DNA from: Planctomycetota bacterium
GTDB lineage: Bacteria; Planctomycetota; MHYJ01; WSZJ01; JACPWG01
Reading direction: 5' to 3'
DNA: 12,323 nt
Assembly: GCA_016220045.1 (NCBI GenBank)
Contig: JACRIP010000219.1
Coordinates: forward strand, 1-12,323
Below the pieces are notes generated by a model, which saw only the letters and a list, made by a program, of their open reading frames with translations, did no database searches and was not told where the DNA came from. The position numbers were made by a program, and so were the translations under genes. Positions 6,745-12,323 of this stretch are shown in pieces (the stretch's first letter is position 1; each line of letters begins with the position of its first letter).

Positions 6745-6829
6745 GTCGTAGGGGCGGGCCTTGTGCCCGCCCCGCATGCCGAGGAATGTGGCACGTCAGG
6801 GCGCCCACCAGGGGCGCACCTACGGCGAC
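6745..6829. repeat. Paired-hairpin repeat, second kind (about 85 bp)
   Basis: The first hairpin has perfect 9-bp arms GGGGCGGGC (6751-6759) and GCCCGCCCC (6765-6773) around CTTGT. The second has arms GCGCCC (6801-6806) and GGGCGC (6812-6817) around ACCAG. Read inward from either end, both begin with GTAGG (on the plus strand at 6748-6752, as CCTAC at 6819-6823), so the two halves are inverted versions of one hairpin motif. This is REP/BIME-like architecture, distinct in sequence from the 219-bp element. Confidence 0.6.
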
Positions 6830-6900
6830 GCACAGGTACGGTCATGCACCCAGGAGCGACGAACCATTGACATTCCCCCGGCGGCGCATAGAGTGACGGC

Positions 6901-7743
6901 ATGAGGCCACTGACGATCCACGCCTGTCCCCGCCCTCCGGTCGTTGCCGGACGAACTGCGCGCGCCCAGAGCCTTCGTCGCCGATGGCCGGCAGCGATTC
7001 TCGCCCTGGCGGTGCTCGCCGGCTGTCGCGGCAGCGTGCCCGCGGCGCCCGGCGCCGGCGATCAGGCCACGGCGGCGGAGTTTGCCGGCCGCACCGCGGG
7101 AGTCCCGGAGTTTCGCCCGATCGGGCATTCCCTGGAGGGGCGGCCGATCCTGGCGGCGGAATTCGGCCGCGGCGGCGGCACCGCGCTGGTCGTGTCCGGG
7201 GTTCACGGCGACGAGCGCTCGGCGATTCGGGTCGGCCAGGAACTGTGCCGCCGGCTCGCCGCCGGGGCGCCGCCTTTGGGCCGGCGCGTGGTGGTCGTGC
7301 CCGTCCTCAACCCGGACGGCGCCGCGCGCGGCCGGCGCGCCAACGCCCGCGGTGTCGATCTCAACCGCAATCTCCCGACGCGCAACTGGGCGGATGTGTC
7401 GCTGCGGCGCAAGGACGACCCCGGTGCCGCGCCCGCCTCCGAGCCGGAAACCGCCGCGCTCCTCGCCCTGGTCGAACGGCTGCGACCCGACCGCATCGTG
7501 GCGATCCACGCGGCCATGAAGGTCAATAACTACGACGGACCGGGCGGTCTGCCCCTCGCCCGGCGGATGGCCGAACACAACCGCTATCCCGTACGCGGCG
7601 CCATCGGCTATCCCACGCCGGGCTCGTTCGGCACCTGGGCCGGCGTCGAGCGCGGCATCCCCATGGTCACCCTCGAGGTCGAGGCCGGCGCGCGCGCCTG
7701 GGACCGCAACGCCGCGGCCCTGCTCGACGTGTTGCTCCAGTAG
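6901..7743 (+). CDS. M14-family zinc carboxypeptidase lipoprotein (MpaA-like)
   Basis: This 280-residue protein has the complete zinc-peptidase core: HGDE gives zinc ligands His102 and Glu105, the third ligand is His203 in VAIHAA, NPDG is at 137-140, GVDLNRN at 151-157 carries the substrate-binding Arg156, and the catalytic Glu is most likely Glu259 in TLEVEAG. SEPETAA at 180-186 matches the murein-peptide amidase MpaA subgroup, which releases diaminopimelate-linked ends from peptidoglycan peptides. The N-terminus carries RRRWPAAILALAVLAGC, a lipoprotein signal with lipobox Cys42, after a rather long basic lead. The enzyme should therefore sit on the outer face of a membrane, unlike cytosolic E. 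coli MpaA. Ribosome-binding evidence before the ATG is weak. It stands alone, with repeat DNA upstream and a poly-C tract downstream. Specificity for murein peptides is inferred, not shown. Confidence 0.88.
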   Translation: MRPLTIHACPRPPVVAGRTARAQSLRRRWPAAILALAVLAGCRGSVPAAPGAGDQATAAEFAGRTAGVPEFRPIGHSLEGRPILAAEFGRGGGTALVVSGVHGDERSAIRVGQELCRRLAAGAPPLGRRVVVVPVLNPDGAARGRRANARGVDLNRNLPTRNWADVSLRRKDDPGAAPASEPETAALLALVERLRPDRIVAIHAAMKVNNYDGPGGLPLARRMAEHNRYPVRGAIGYPTPGSFGTWAGVERGIPMVTLEVEAGARAWDRNAAALLDVLLQ

Positions 7744-8054
7744 CTGGCCGCCGCCGCGCGTCCGCGCACCGGGCCGCCCGCGCTATCCCCCCCCCCTCCC
7801 GCCCCTCCCGAGCCGCCGTATTCAAGCTCCCCGCCTTGCTCCCTCTCCCCGTTTCGATCCGAAACCGGGCTACGAATCTACTCGCGGCGTCCCCGCCGGC
7901 GACGCACCTGGTTTCAATTGCACGGCATAACATGTTTACAAGTATGCGGATGCGGCGGCACAGATTCCGGGAAGTGGCACCACGTATGCTTCCCTTGCAG
8001 CACGTGATTCAAATGAAACATATGATACGACTGTATGATTGCGGAGGATTGACC
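7744..8054. other. Intergenic space: poly-C tract followed by AT-rich leader
   Basis: The left half is extremely C-rich, with an uninterrupted run of ten C at 7787-7796 followed by more C-rich sequence. The right half, from about 7910, changes abruptly to AT-rich sequence. No gene is supported: the open frame that continues upstream from 8055 shows no codon bias and lacks a ribosome-binding site at its earlier starts. Confidence 0.55.
7910..8045 (+). promoter_or_regulatory. AT-rich promoter/leader region of the 280-residue protein gene
   Basis: About 135 bp of conspicuously AT-rich DNA directly precedes the gene. Two TATGAT hexamers (8021-8026 and 8034-8039), each five of six bases of a -10 box, lie 13 bp apart. 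Candidate -35 boxes (TTGCAG at 7995-8000, TTCAAA at 8008-8013) sit at a longer than ideal 20-nt spacing. A GCATA...TATGC inverted pair flanks TTTACA near 7925-7947. A strong or regulated promoter is likely, but the exact start is not resolved. Confidence 0.4.
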
Positions 8055-8897
8055 ATGAGGTTGAATCTACGCTGCGTCCGGTCCTGCGGATTGGCACTCC
8101 ACGAAACGGTGCTGCTGCTCTCCGGGCTGCTGGTCCTGGCCTTTGGCGCCGCGACGGCGTACGGTCATCATGTGGCGCAGCGCTACCGGCAGGCGGCGCT
8201 TGCGCTGGGCGCGCGCGACGGCGGAACCAAGGGCGCAGAGGAGTCGAGCACCCGACGCGCGCCGAAGCCGCGCGCGGACCAGGCCGCGGATGACGGTAAC
8301 GAGTACTACGAGGAACACCTGCTGCGCGACGGGGACGAGACGAATCACCTGGATGTGGGCAGCGCCAAGCGGATCATCATCTTCAACGAAACCAAGTTTC
8401 CGACCTACGCGCAGCAAGAGACGGCCGGCGTGGAGCGGGCGTCCGAGGGAGATCTGGAGAATACGTGGTACGGCACGGTGCGGACCGGGCGGCGGACCCA
8501 GGTCGGCGCCTCGGAACTGGTCGGCGGCGCAGGGCAGATGCACCATGACGGGGCGGAGGTGACGCTTGCGAAGACGCCGCGCGCCGGATTGAGCGTGCTC
8601 AAGGAGGAGGCGTACACGATTCGCGAGTTTGATGCGGGCGACTACCATGTCGAGATGGAAACCGCGGTGGGCCTGGACGTGGGCGTGGGCGTCAGCCTGC
8701 CGGCCAACGGAGGTGCGAAGGTCACGCGTGGCGCCGATGGCTCGATGGAGGTGGAAGTGGAGGGCAGCGTGGATGTGATGAAGGTCGGCGCGCTTGGTTT
8801 GGGCACCGCGACCGCGGGTGTGGGCTTGGTCCTCGCCCTGTGCTCGCTGGGTGTGGGCGCGCGGCTGCGTCTCAAGCTGACCCCGAAGAGCAAGTAG
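8055..8897 (+). CDS. Unrecognised membrane-anchored protein
   Basis: A 280-residue protein that I do not recognise. A short N-terminal head leads into one membrane segment at about 16-36. A charged, low-complexity region (about 52-95) follows, rich in Lys, Arg, Glu and Asp, including DDGNEYYEEH. Residues 100-245 look folded and strand-rich, with alternating hydrophobic and charged runs such as KRIIIFNETKFP and MEVEVEGSVDVMKV. Residues 245-268 are hydrophobic and Gly/Ala-rich, possibly a second membrane segment, and the protein ends in the basic tail RLRLKLTPKSK. If both segments span the membrane, the middle forms an external loop with both ends inside. GGAGG at 8043-8047, 7 nt before the ATG, sets the start. 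It is monocistronic, with its own AT-rich upstream region and repeat DNA downstream. Confidence 0.7.
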   Translation: MRLNLRCVRSCGLALHETVLLLSGLLVLAFGAATAYGHHVAQRYRQAALALGARDGGTKGAEESSTRRAPKPRADQAADDGNEYYEEHLLRDGDETNHLDVGSAKRIIIFNETKFPTYAQQETAGVERASEGDLENTWYGTVRTGRRTQVGASELVGGAGQMHHDGAEVTLAKTPRAGLSVLKEEAYTIREFDAGDYHVEMETAVGLDVGVGVSLPANGGAKVTRGADGSMEVEVEGSVDVMKVGALGLGTATAGVGLVLALCSLGVGARLRLKLTPKSK

Positions 8898-8925
8898 CGG
8901 TGGCCGGTGGGCGGTGGCCGGTGGG
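8898..8925 (+). repeat. 14-bp tandem duplication, inverted partner downstream
   Basis: Two exact units of CGGTGGCCGGTGGG start immediately after the stop codon of the upstream gene. The segment GGTGGCCGGTGGGCGGT (8913-8929) has a perfect 17-bp inverted match at 9202-9218, on the other side of repeat copy B. Confidence 0.75.
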
Positions 8926-8948
8926 CGGTTTGAGAGCCGGCGCGTGAG

Positions 8949-9166
8949 GCGGTCGCAAGGCCCGCCGTTTTGGCCCTTCGGGTGCAGGCGAGGACGCCTG
9001 CACCACAATTGCCGGAGAGCTTTCGAACGGTTCCAGAAACGCGCGGAGCCCTTGTGGCGCAGGCCTTCCGGCCTGCGCCGCGAGGTCACCGGGGGCCGGA
9101 GTCTCGTGGGGCGGGCCCGATCCCCAGAACTACGTGTTTCCTGCCGAGTCGGCCTCTTGCGACCGC
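8949..9166 (+). repeat. Double-hairpin repeat element, copy B (218 bp)
   Basis: This is the second copy of the element at 4649-4867, in the same orientation and one base shorter. Termini are GCGGTCGCAAGG (8949-8960) and CCTCTTGCGACCGC (9153-9166). Their outer 11 bases are perfectly complementary. Hairpin 1 has 9-bp arms GTGCAGGCG (8982-8990) and CGCCTGCAC (8995-9003) around AGGA. Hairpin 2 has 10-bp arms GGCGCAGGCC (9056-9065) and GGCCTGCGCC (9070-9079) around TTCC. Against copy A the innermost pair of hairpin 2 has changed from G-C to C-G on both sides. It lies between two convergent genes. Confidence 0.75.
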
Positions 9167-9189
9167 TTCCCCGGCAGGGATCCGGGCAC

Positions 9190-9246
9190 CATCCACCGTC
9201 CACCGCCCACCGGCCACCGGCCACTGACCACCGTTCACCGCCCACC
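9190..9246. repeat. CCACC-rich low-complexity repeat
   Basis: A run of imperfect short units of the type CCACCG/CCGGCCA, read on the other strand as GGTGGCCGG units. It contains the inverted partner of the 14-bp duplication after 8897. It is a simple repeat with no coding signal. Confidence 0.65.
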
Positions 9247-9253
9247 AATGAAC

Positions 9254-9289
9254 CGGCCCCGGCCGACGCTCGCGCGCCTGCCGGGGCCG
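9254..9289. terminator. GC-rich hairpin between convergent genes, possible bidirectional terminator
   Basis: The 10-bp arms CGGCCCCGGC (9254-9263) and GCCGGGGCCG (9280-9289) are perfectly complementary around a 16-nt loop. A weaker 7-bp hairpin (GGCGGGC and GCCCGCC, 9318-9337) lies closer to the HEAT lipoprotein stop. Neither is followed by a T run, so factor-independent termination is uncertain. Confidence 0.3.
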
Positions 9290-9348
9290 TGGGATTCGCG
9301 GGGCTCGTTGTGGTCGCGGCGGGCAGGGCCGCCCGCCCGCACCGGCCG

Positions 9349-9714
9349 CTACTTCGCCGCCGCCTTGACCTCGGGGTCCGGGTCGCCCGCCGCCACCTTG
9401 GCCAGCGCCGCCTTCGCCGCCGGGTCCGACAGCTTCTTCAGCTCCTGCACCGCCACCAGGCGCACGCCCGCGCGCTTGTCCGCCAGCAGACCGGTCAGGA
9501 TCGAGACCTGCTCGGCCGGCGGCAGCTTGCCGAGCTGCTTCCGCGCCTCCAGCTTGTCCGAGAACTTGTCCGAACTCAGCTTCGCCTTGATCTGCTCGGC
9601 ATTCAGGTCGGTCTGGCCCGGCTTCTGGGTGACCGTCGGGTCCACCGAACCGCAGCCCGCGGTCAGAAACGCCGCTGCCAGCGCCACACACATCACGATC
9701 GCAATACGCTTCAC
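9349..9714 (-). CDS. HEAT-repeat-like lipoprotein
   Basis: A 121-residue protein with a clear lipoprotein signal: a basic start, a hydrophobic core, and lipobox LTAGC with the lipidated Cys at 21. The residue after Cys is Gly, which by the E. coli sorting rule would favour the outer membrane. Residues 36-121 are two or three helical pairs with HEAT-like features (VRLVAVQELKKLSDPAA at 84-100). The mature domain aligns without gaps over 86 residues to residues 45-130 of the protein encoded just upstream, with 45 identities by my count, so the pair arose by duplication. The start is GTG, preceded by GGAGGG (9719-9724) at about 5-nt spacing. It lies 24 nt after the preceding gene and is the last gene of the set. 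A scaffold or binding role is likely; there are no catalytic motifs. Confidence 0.8.
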   Translation of the reverse strand: MKRIAIVMCVALAAAFLTAGCGSVDPTVTQKPGQTDLNAEQIKAKLSSDKFSDKLEARKQLGKLPPAEQVSILTGLLADKRAGVRLVAVQELKKLSDPAAKAALAKVAAGDPDPEVKAAAK

Positions 9715-9738
9715 GATTCCCTCCGTATTATACCGTAG

Positions 9739-10137
9739 TTATTTGCCTTCGGCGGCGGACTTCACGTCCGCGTCCGCGTCACTCGTCGCGACTTCCCTCA
9801 GAATAGCCACCGCGGCCGGGTCCGCGATCTTCTTCAGCTCCGTGACCGCCATCAGCCGCACGCTTGCGTTCTCGTCCTTGACGATCGAACGCAGCACCGC
9901 GATCCGATCCGGCACTTCCAGCTTCGCCAACTGCTGCCGTCCCGCCAGTTTCTCCGAGAATACCGGCGACGCCAGCTTGGCCTTGATCTCGTCGGCGTTC
10001 AGGTCCTTCGGCTTGGTGTTGGTCAATTCCGCGGTCTGGGGCCCGATCACGAAGTGAAAGTAGCCCCAGAGTCCGGCAGCCGCGACCAGGATCAGCCCGA
10101 GCAGGACGAGAACGCCGATCAGGATCTTCTTCCCCAT
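9739..10137 (-). CDS. HEAT-repeat-like protein with N-terminal membrane anchor
   Basis: A 132-residue protein. MGKK is followed by a strongly hydrophobic segment (about 5-29) with no cleavage or lipidation motif, so it should stay as a membrane anchor with the rest outside the cytoplasm. Residues 45-130 are HEAT-like helical pairs including VRLMAVTELKKIADPAA at 93-109, and are about half identical to the lipoprotein encoded next. The ATG is 1 nt past the stop of the TPR gene, and GGAG lies about 10 nt before it inside that gene, so translation is probably coupled. The function is unknown. The pairing with a differently anchored paralogue suggests that the two act at different positions in the cell envelope. 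Confidence 0.8.
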   Translation of the reverse strand: MGKKILIGVLVLLGLILVAAAGLWGYFHFVIGPQTAELTNTKPKDLNADEIKAKLASPVFSEKLAGRQQLAKLEVPDRIAVLRSIVKDENASVRLMAVTELKKIADPAAVAILREVATSDADADVKSAAEGK

Positions 10138-10138
10138 G

Positions 10139-10891
10139 CTAGTCGCGCTCCGGCTTGTCGAGGTTCGCGATCAGCTTCCGGGCATCGTCCTGCTGCTTCT
10201 TGCCCTCCGGCACCCAGCCCGCCTCCGGCGTCGCCTTCATCACCCACTCCGCCTGCTTGCGGGCTTCGTCCTTCTGGCCGTCCCGCTTCAGCGCCTCGGC
10301 ATAGTAGAGGTGATTGAGCAGGTTGTGCGGGCCCATCTCGCAGGCCTTCTTCAAGTACTCCAGCGACTTCTGGAGGTCGCCGCCCTTGATGCTGGGCAGC
10401 TTGTAGTTCAGCCGGCCCAGCACGCGCCAGCAGCCCGCGCCCTCGAACTTCTCGTCCAGCTTGCGGACGGTTTCCATCTCCTGCTTGATCGGATCGACCA
10501 GGTCGAGCGACTGCGCAATCCCCTTGGCCTCGCCGAACTTGCCGTACAGCACGCCCAGCCAGAAATGGCACGCCGCGCTCTTTTCGTCAAGCTGCACGCC
10601 CAGCTTGACCATGTCGATGCCCTCGCGGAAGGCGGCCTGCTTCTTGCCGCTGTCGGACTCCTGCTCGCCGATCCAGTAGTAGCACTTGCCGATCTTCCAG
10701 TAGGCGTCGACCAGCTTCTCGTTGATGCCGAGCGCTTTCTGATACTCTTCGACCGCCTTCTGGGCGTTCCCGCCCTGATCGCGCTTGGCATAGAGTTCGT
10801 CGCCGGCCTTCATCGCCTTCTCGGCCTGGGCAAACACGCTCGCGGTCGAGAAGAGGAGCAGCAGGGCCGTGAGGAGCAGGGTCCGCTTCAT
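10139..10891 (-). CDS. Exported tetratricopeptide-repeat protein
   Basis: A 250-residue protein with a textbook signal peptide, MKRTLLLTALLLLFSTASVFA, likely cleaved after Ala21. The mature part is TPR: about 43-75 (AVEEYQKALGINEKLVDAYW), 90-115, 140-165 and 172-222 (KSLEYLKKACEMGP, then AEALKRDGQKDEARKQAEWV). The middle, with CHFWLGVLYG, GCWRVLGRLNYKLP and a following GGD, recalls the TatT component of TRAP transporters and the related RMD-type TPR proteins, but no transporter genes are nearby. GGGAGG (10899-10904), 7 nt before the ATG, fixes the start; an in-frame ATG further upstream lies at the promoter and is discounted. It is first in a set with the two HEAT proteins, and its probable role is an envelope scaffold for them. 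Confidence 0.85.
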   Translation of the reverse strand: MKRTLLLTALLLLFSTASVFAQAEKAMKAGDELYAKRDQGGNAQKAVEEYQKALGINEKLVDAYWKIGKCYYWIGEQESDSGKKQAAFREGIDMVKLGVQLDEKSAACHFWLGVLYGKFGEAKGIAQSLDLVDPIKQEMETVRKLDEKFEGAGCWRVLGRLNYKLPSIKGGDLQKSLEYLKKACEMGPHNLLNHLYYAEALKRDGQKDEARKQAEWVMKATPEAGWVPEGKKQQDDARKLIANLDKPERD

Positions 10892-10949
10892 GAAGAAACC
10901 TCCCGATGCAGAATGGAGATGGTGGAGTTCGGTCCCGGAAAGGGCGGTC

Positions 10950-10978
10950 ATCGTACCGGCCGCGCGCCCCGGGGGCAA
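10950..10978 (-). promoter_or_regulatory. Predicted promoter of the TPR-HEAT-HEAT gene set
   Basis: On the minus strand TTGCCC (10973-10978) and TACGAT (10950-10955) are separated by exactly 17 nt, giving three and four matches to the -35 and -10 consensus. Transcription would start near 10943, leaving a leader of about 50 nt before the ATG at 10891. It lies in the 114-bp gap after mutY, so the TPR set can be expressed separately from mutY. Confidence 0.4.
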
Positions 10979-11005
10979 GGAAAATGGCAGGTCGCGGGAG
11001 TGCGC

Positions 11006-12079
11006 TCAATGTGCGAGTAGGGGAGCGACCACCTGCGCGATCTTGCGGTCGGGGACCGCGAGCGGAAGCGCAGCCAGCTCTGTCGCATCCACCCAGCGCA
11101 GCGCCGCCTGTGGGCGGGTGGCCACCCGCCCGGGGGCCGGGGCCGCCGCGCGGTGCGCGGCCAGGCGCATCGTGAAGTGCGAGAAGGTGTGGTGCACGAC
11201 CGCGAGGGGTTCCTTGGCGGGGGCGCGGGCGCAAAGCTGGGCCTTCTCGGTGAGCGCGCGTCGCACCCCGGCGCGCGCGTCCTCGTTCGCCCCCAGGACG
11301 GCGCTTGGAAACTCCCACAGTCCCGCGAGCAGGCCGCGTTCGGGCCGGCGCACCACCAGTACGCAGCCGTCGCGAATGACGACCGCGGCGACCACCTCGC
11401 GGTGGGGCGGTGCGGGCTTGGGGGCGCGCACCGGGAGGCGGTCGACCAGGCCGCGGGCGAGCGCCGCGCAGTCCGCGCGCAGCGGGCAGAGCAGGCAGCC
11501 GGGGGAGCGGGGGGTGCACACGACCGCGCCGAGCTCCATCAACCCCTGGTTGAAGTCGCTGGGGTCTTCGCCCGAGATCGCGTGCTCGAGTTCCGCGGCG
11601 ATGCGCGCGCGCGGCGCGGCGGTGCGCGGGTCGGTCTCGAGGGCGAGCAGGCGCGCGAGCACGCGCAGGACGTTGCCGTCGAGCACCGGCGCGCGCTCGC
11701 CGAAGCACAGGCTGGCGACGGCGGCGGCGGTGTAGGGACCGAAGCCGGGCAGTTCGCGCAGCGCGGTCGCGGAGGCGGGAAGGCGCCCGCCGTGGGTGGT
11801 CACGATCTCGTTGGCCGCGCGGTGCAGGTGGCGCGCGCGCGAGTAATACCCGATTCCCTCCCAGAGCTTGAGCACCTGCTGGAGCGGCGCGGCGGCGAGG
11901 GTCTCGATGGTCGGGAAGCGGACGAGGAAGCGCTCGTCGTAGGGGATGACGGTCTCGACCCGGGTCTGCTGGAGCATGACCTCGGAGATCCAGACGCGGT
12001 ACGGATCCCGAGTGCGGCGCCAGGGCAAGTCGCGGTGTGCGCGGCGGTACCAGGCGGTGAGGCGGGCCGGCCAGTCCAT
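11006..12079 (-). CDS. mutY: A/G-specific adenine DNA glycosylase
   Basis: MutY removes adenine mispaired with 8-oxoguanine in base excision repair. The 357 residues match the usual length and order. LPWR at 18-21 and SEVMLQQTR at 32-40 contain catalytic Glu33. The helix-hairpin-helix LPGFGPYTAAAVAS at 110-123 is followed by VLDGNV with catalytic Asp134. The iron-sulphur ligands Cys188, Cys195, Cys198 and Cys204 have the expected C-x6-C-x2-C-x5-C spacing. A C-terminal NUDIX-like 8-oxoguanine recognition domain spans about 228-355 and includes HHTFSHF at 296-302. The start at 12079 matches the family N-terminus; the frame stays open upstream only because it crosses low-complexity repeats. No strong ribosome-binding site is visible. 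The TPR gene follows on the same strand after 114 bp with its own predicted promoter. Confidence 0.95.
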   Translation of the reverse strand: MDWPARLTAWYRRAHRDLPWRRTRDPYRVWISEVMLQQTRVETVIPYDERFLVRFPTIETLAAAPLQQVLKLWEGIGYYSRARHLHRAANEIVTTHGGRLPASATALRELPGFGPYTAAAVASLCFGERAPVLDGNVLRVLARLLALETDPRTAAPRARIAAELEHAISGEDPSDFNQGLMELGAVVCTPRSPGCLLCPLRADCAALARGLVDRLPVRAPKPAPPHREVVAAVVIRDGCVLVVRRPERGLLAGLWEFPSAVLGANEDARAGVRRALTEKAQLCARAPAKEPLAVVHHTFSHFTMRLAAHRAAAPAPGRVATRPQAALRWVDATELAALPLAVPDRKIAQVVAPLLAH

Positions 12080-12151
12080 GGGGGATGCGAGTCCCGAATG
12101 CGGAGATGCAGAGAGCCGGAAAGCGAGCGAAGCGAGCGGGGGAGTGCGAGA

Positions 12152-12196
12152 GTGCTGAGAGTGCTTAGAGTGCTTAGAGGGCTGAGAGGGCTGAGA
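12152..12196 (+). repeat. 9-bp tandem repeat, five units
   Basis: Five 9-bp units in order: GTGCTGAGA, GTGCTTAGA twice, then GGGCTGAGA twice, with decaying units on both sides. Because the period is a multiple of three it leaves all frames open and produces Ser/Lys/His/Gln-rich false N-termini for mutY. Confidence 0.8.
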
Positions 12197-12238
12197 GACT
12201 GCGAGAGTTTTGAGGAAGAGACGGAGAGACGACGGAAC

Positions 12239-12262
12239 CACAGAGACACAGAGGCACAGAGA
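12239..12262 (+). repeat. 8-bp CACAGAG[A/G] tandem repeat, three units
   Basis: Three units: CACAGAGA, CACAGAGG, CACAGAGA. I recall this simple motif in intergenic DNA of many environmental bacterial genomes; here it merely marks non-coding sequence. Confidence 0.7.
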
Positions 12263-12323
12263 CGACGAGAGGTGCGGCGGAAACCGCAAAGCCCAGCCGC
12301 CCGTTTCCGAATACCCCCCACAA

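Larger units (their letters stand above)
6297..6900. other. 604-bp gene-free space rich in repeats and palindromes
   Basis: No convincing gene is present; open frames here have no family resemblance and cross repeat DNA. From left to right it holds the leader of the receiver gene, a perfect 12-bp palindrome, a four-unit 9-bp tandem repeat, an imperfect palindrome at 6675-6704 (GGTAG and CTACC arms around a central GCCATGGC), a paired-hairpin repeat, and the region just before the carboxypeptidase gene. A TTGACA at 6867-6872 has no well-placed -10 partner. Confidence 0.6.
12080..12323. other. Gene-free low-complexity sequence upstream of mutY
   Basis: The space before mutY is almost entirely short repeats: a 9-bp tandem array at 12152-12196, an AGCGAGCGA-type stretch at 12121-12138 and an 8-bp array at 12239-12262. 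No promoter hexamers stand out. The window ends before the next gene. Confidence 0.6.

Noticed and set aside
6867..6895. TTGACA promoter for the carboxypeptidase gene
   Set aside because: The hexamer is perfect, but the nearest -10-like sequence (CATAGA) is only 14 nt away and too close to the ATG. It may be chance.
6618..6896. 92-residue plus-strand open frame upstream of the carboxypeptidase gene
   Set aside because: It crosses the paired-hairpin repeat, has no ribosome-binding site and no recognisable domain.
9727..9732. Perfect TATAAT on the minus strand just before the HEAT lipoprotein gene
   Set aside because: No -35 box lies at 16-18 nt, and transcription would start inside the ribosome-binding site. 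The gene sits 24 nt after its upstream partner and is more simply read as part of the same transcript.
8914..9738. Plus-strand open frame across copy B and antisense to the HEAT lipoprotein
   Set aside because: It consists of repeat DNA followed by the complement of a well-supported gene, and no family resemblance was seen.
12080..12289. 70-residue N-terminal extension of MutY
   Set aside because: The extension is translated 8- and 9-bp repeats (Ser/Cys/Leu/Val- and Ser/Lys/His-rich). MutY proteins normally begin where the ATG at 12079 lies.

Overview
The window is GC-rich, gene-dense bacterial DNA (about 70% G+C by eye). It most resembles a member of the Planctomycetota or a neighbouring PVC lineage. 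The support is indirect. A small membrane protein begins with a basic segment followed by FSLRTLLLG, a start often seen in planctomycete proteins. There is a large exported protein with squalene-cyclase-like repeats that ends in WGPWN, GSW and GGRVYATA motifs. The intergenic spaces are loaded with hairpin repeats and low-complexity microrepeats. No rRNA, tRNA, CRISPR array, transposase or phage gene was recognised.

Layout, left to right. (1) 1-1157, plus strand: the 3' end of an EcfT/CbiQ-type transmembrane subunit and its ABC ATPase, forming part of an ECF-type metal or vitamin importer. (2) 1206-4495, minus strand: a large exported protein (helical N-terminal half plus cyclase-fold repeats), followed by a UPF0158-family protein with an extra C-terminal domain. 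(3) 4496-4970: a divergent intergenic space with a promoter for the large gene and copy A of a 219-bp double-hairpin repeat. (4) 4971-5558, plus: a small membrane-anchored protein with pseudopilin-like features. (5) 5559-6296: a poly-C tract, a coding-looking plus-strand reading frame whose 3' part runs antisense into a stand-alone CheY-like receiver gene on the minus strand. (6) 6297-6900: a gene-free space with a perfect palindrome, a 9-bp tandem repeat and a second kind of paired-hairpin repeat. (7) 6901-7743, plus: a lipoprotein zinc carboxypeptidase of the M14/MpaA type. (8) 7744-8054: a poly-C tract and a strikingly AT-rich leader, then 8055-8897, plus: an unrecognised membrane-anchored protein. 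(9) 8898-9348: copy B of the repeat, inside a further inverted repeat. (10) 9349-12079, minus: mutY, then a TPR protein and two paralogous HEAT-like proteins with different membrane anchors. (11) 12080-12323: low-complexity repeats only.

Working together: the ECF subunits form one transporter. The TPR and two HEAT genes are closely packed, all exported, and preceded by a recognisable promoter, so they probably form one envelope-associated unit. The other genes look like independent transcription units. The least ordinary content is the intergenic repeat family: two copies, 219 and 218 bp long, with matching inverted termini and two internal hairpins whose stems show compensatory base changes. 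The HEAT pair and the unrecognised 280-residue protein come next.
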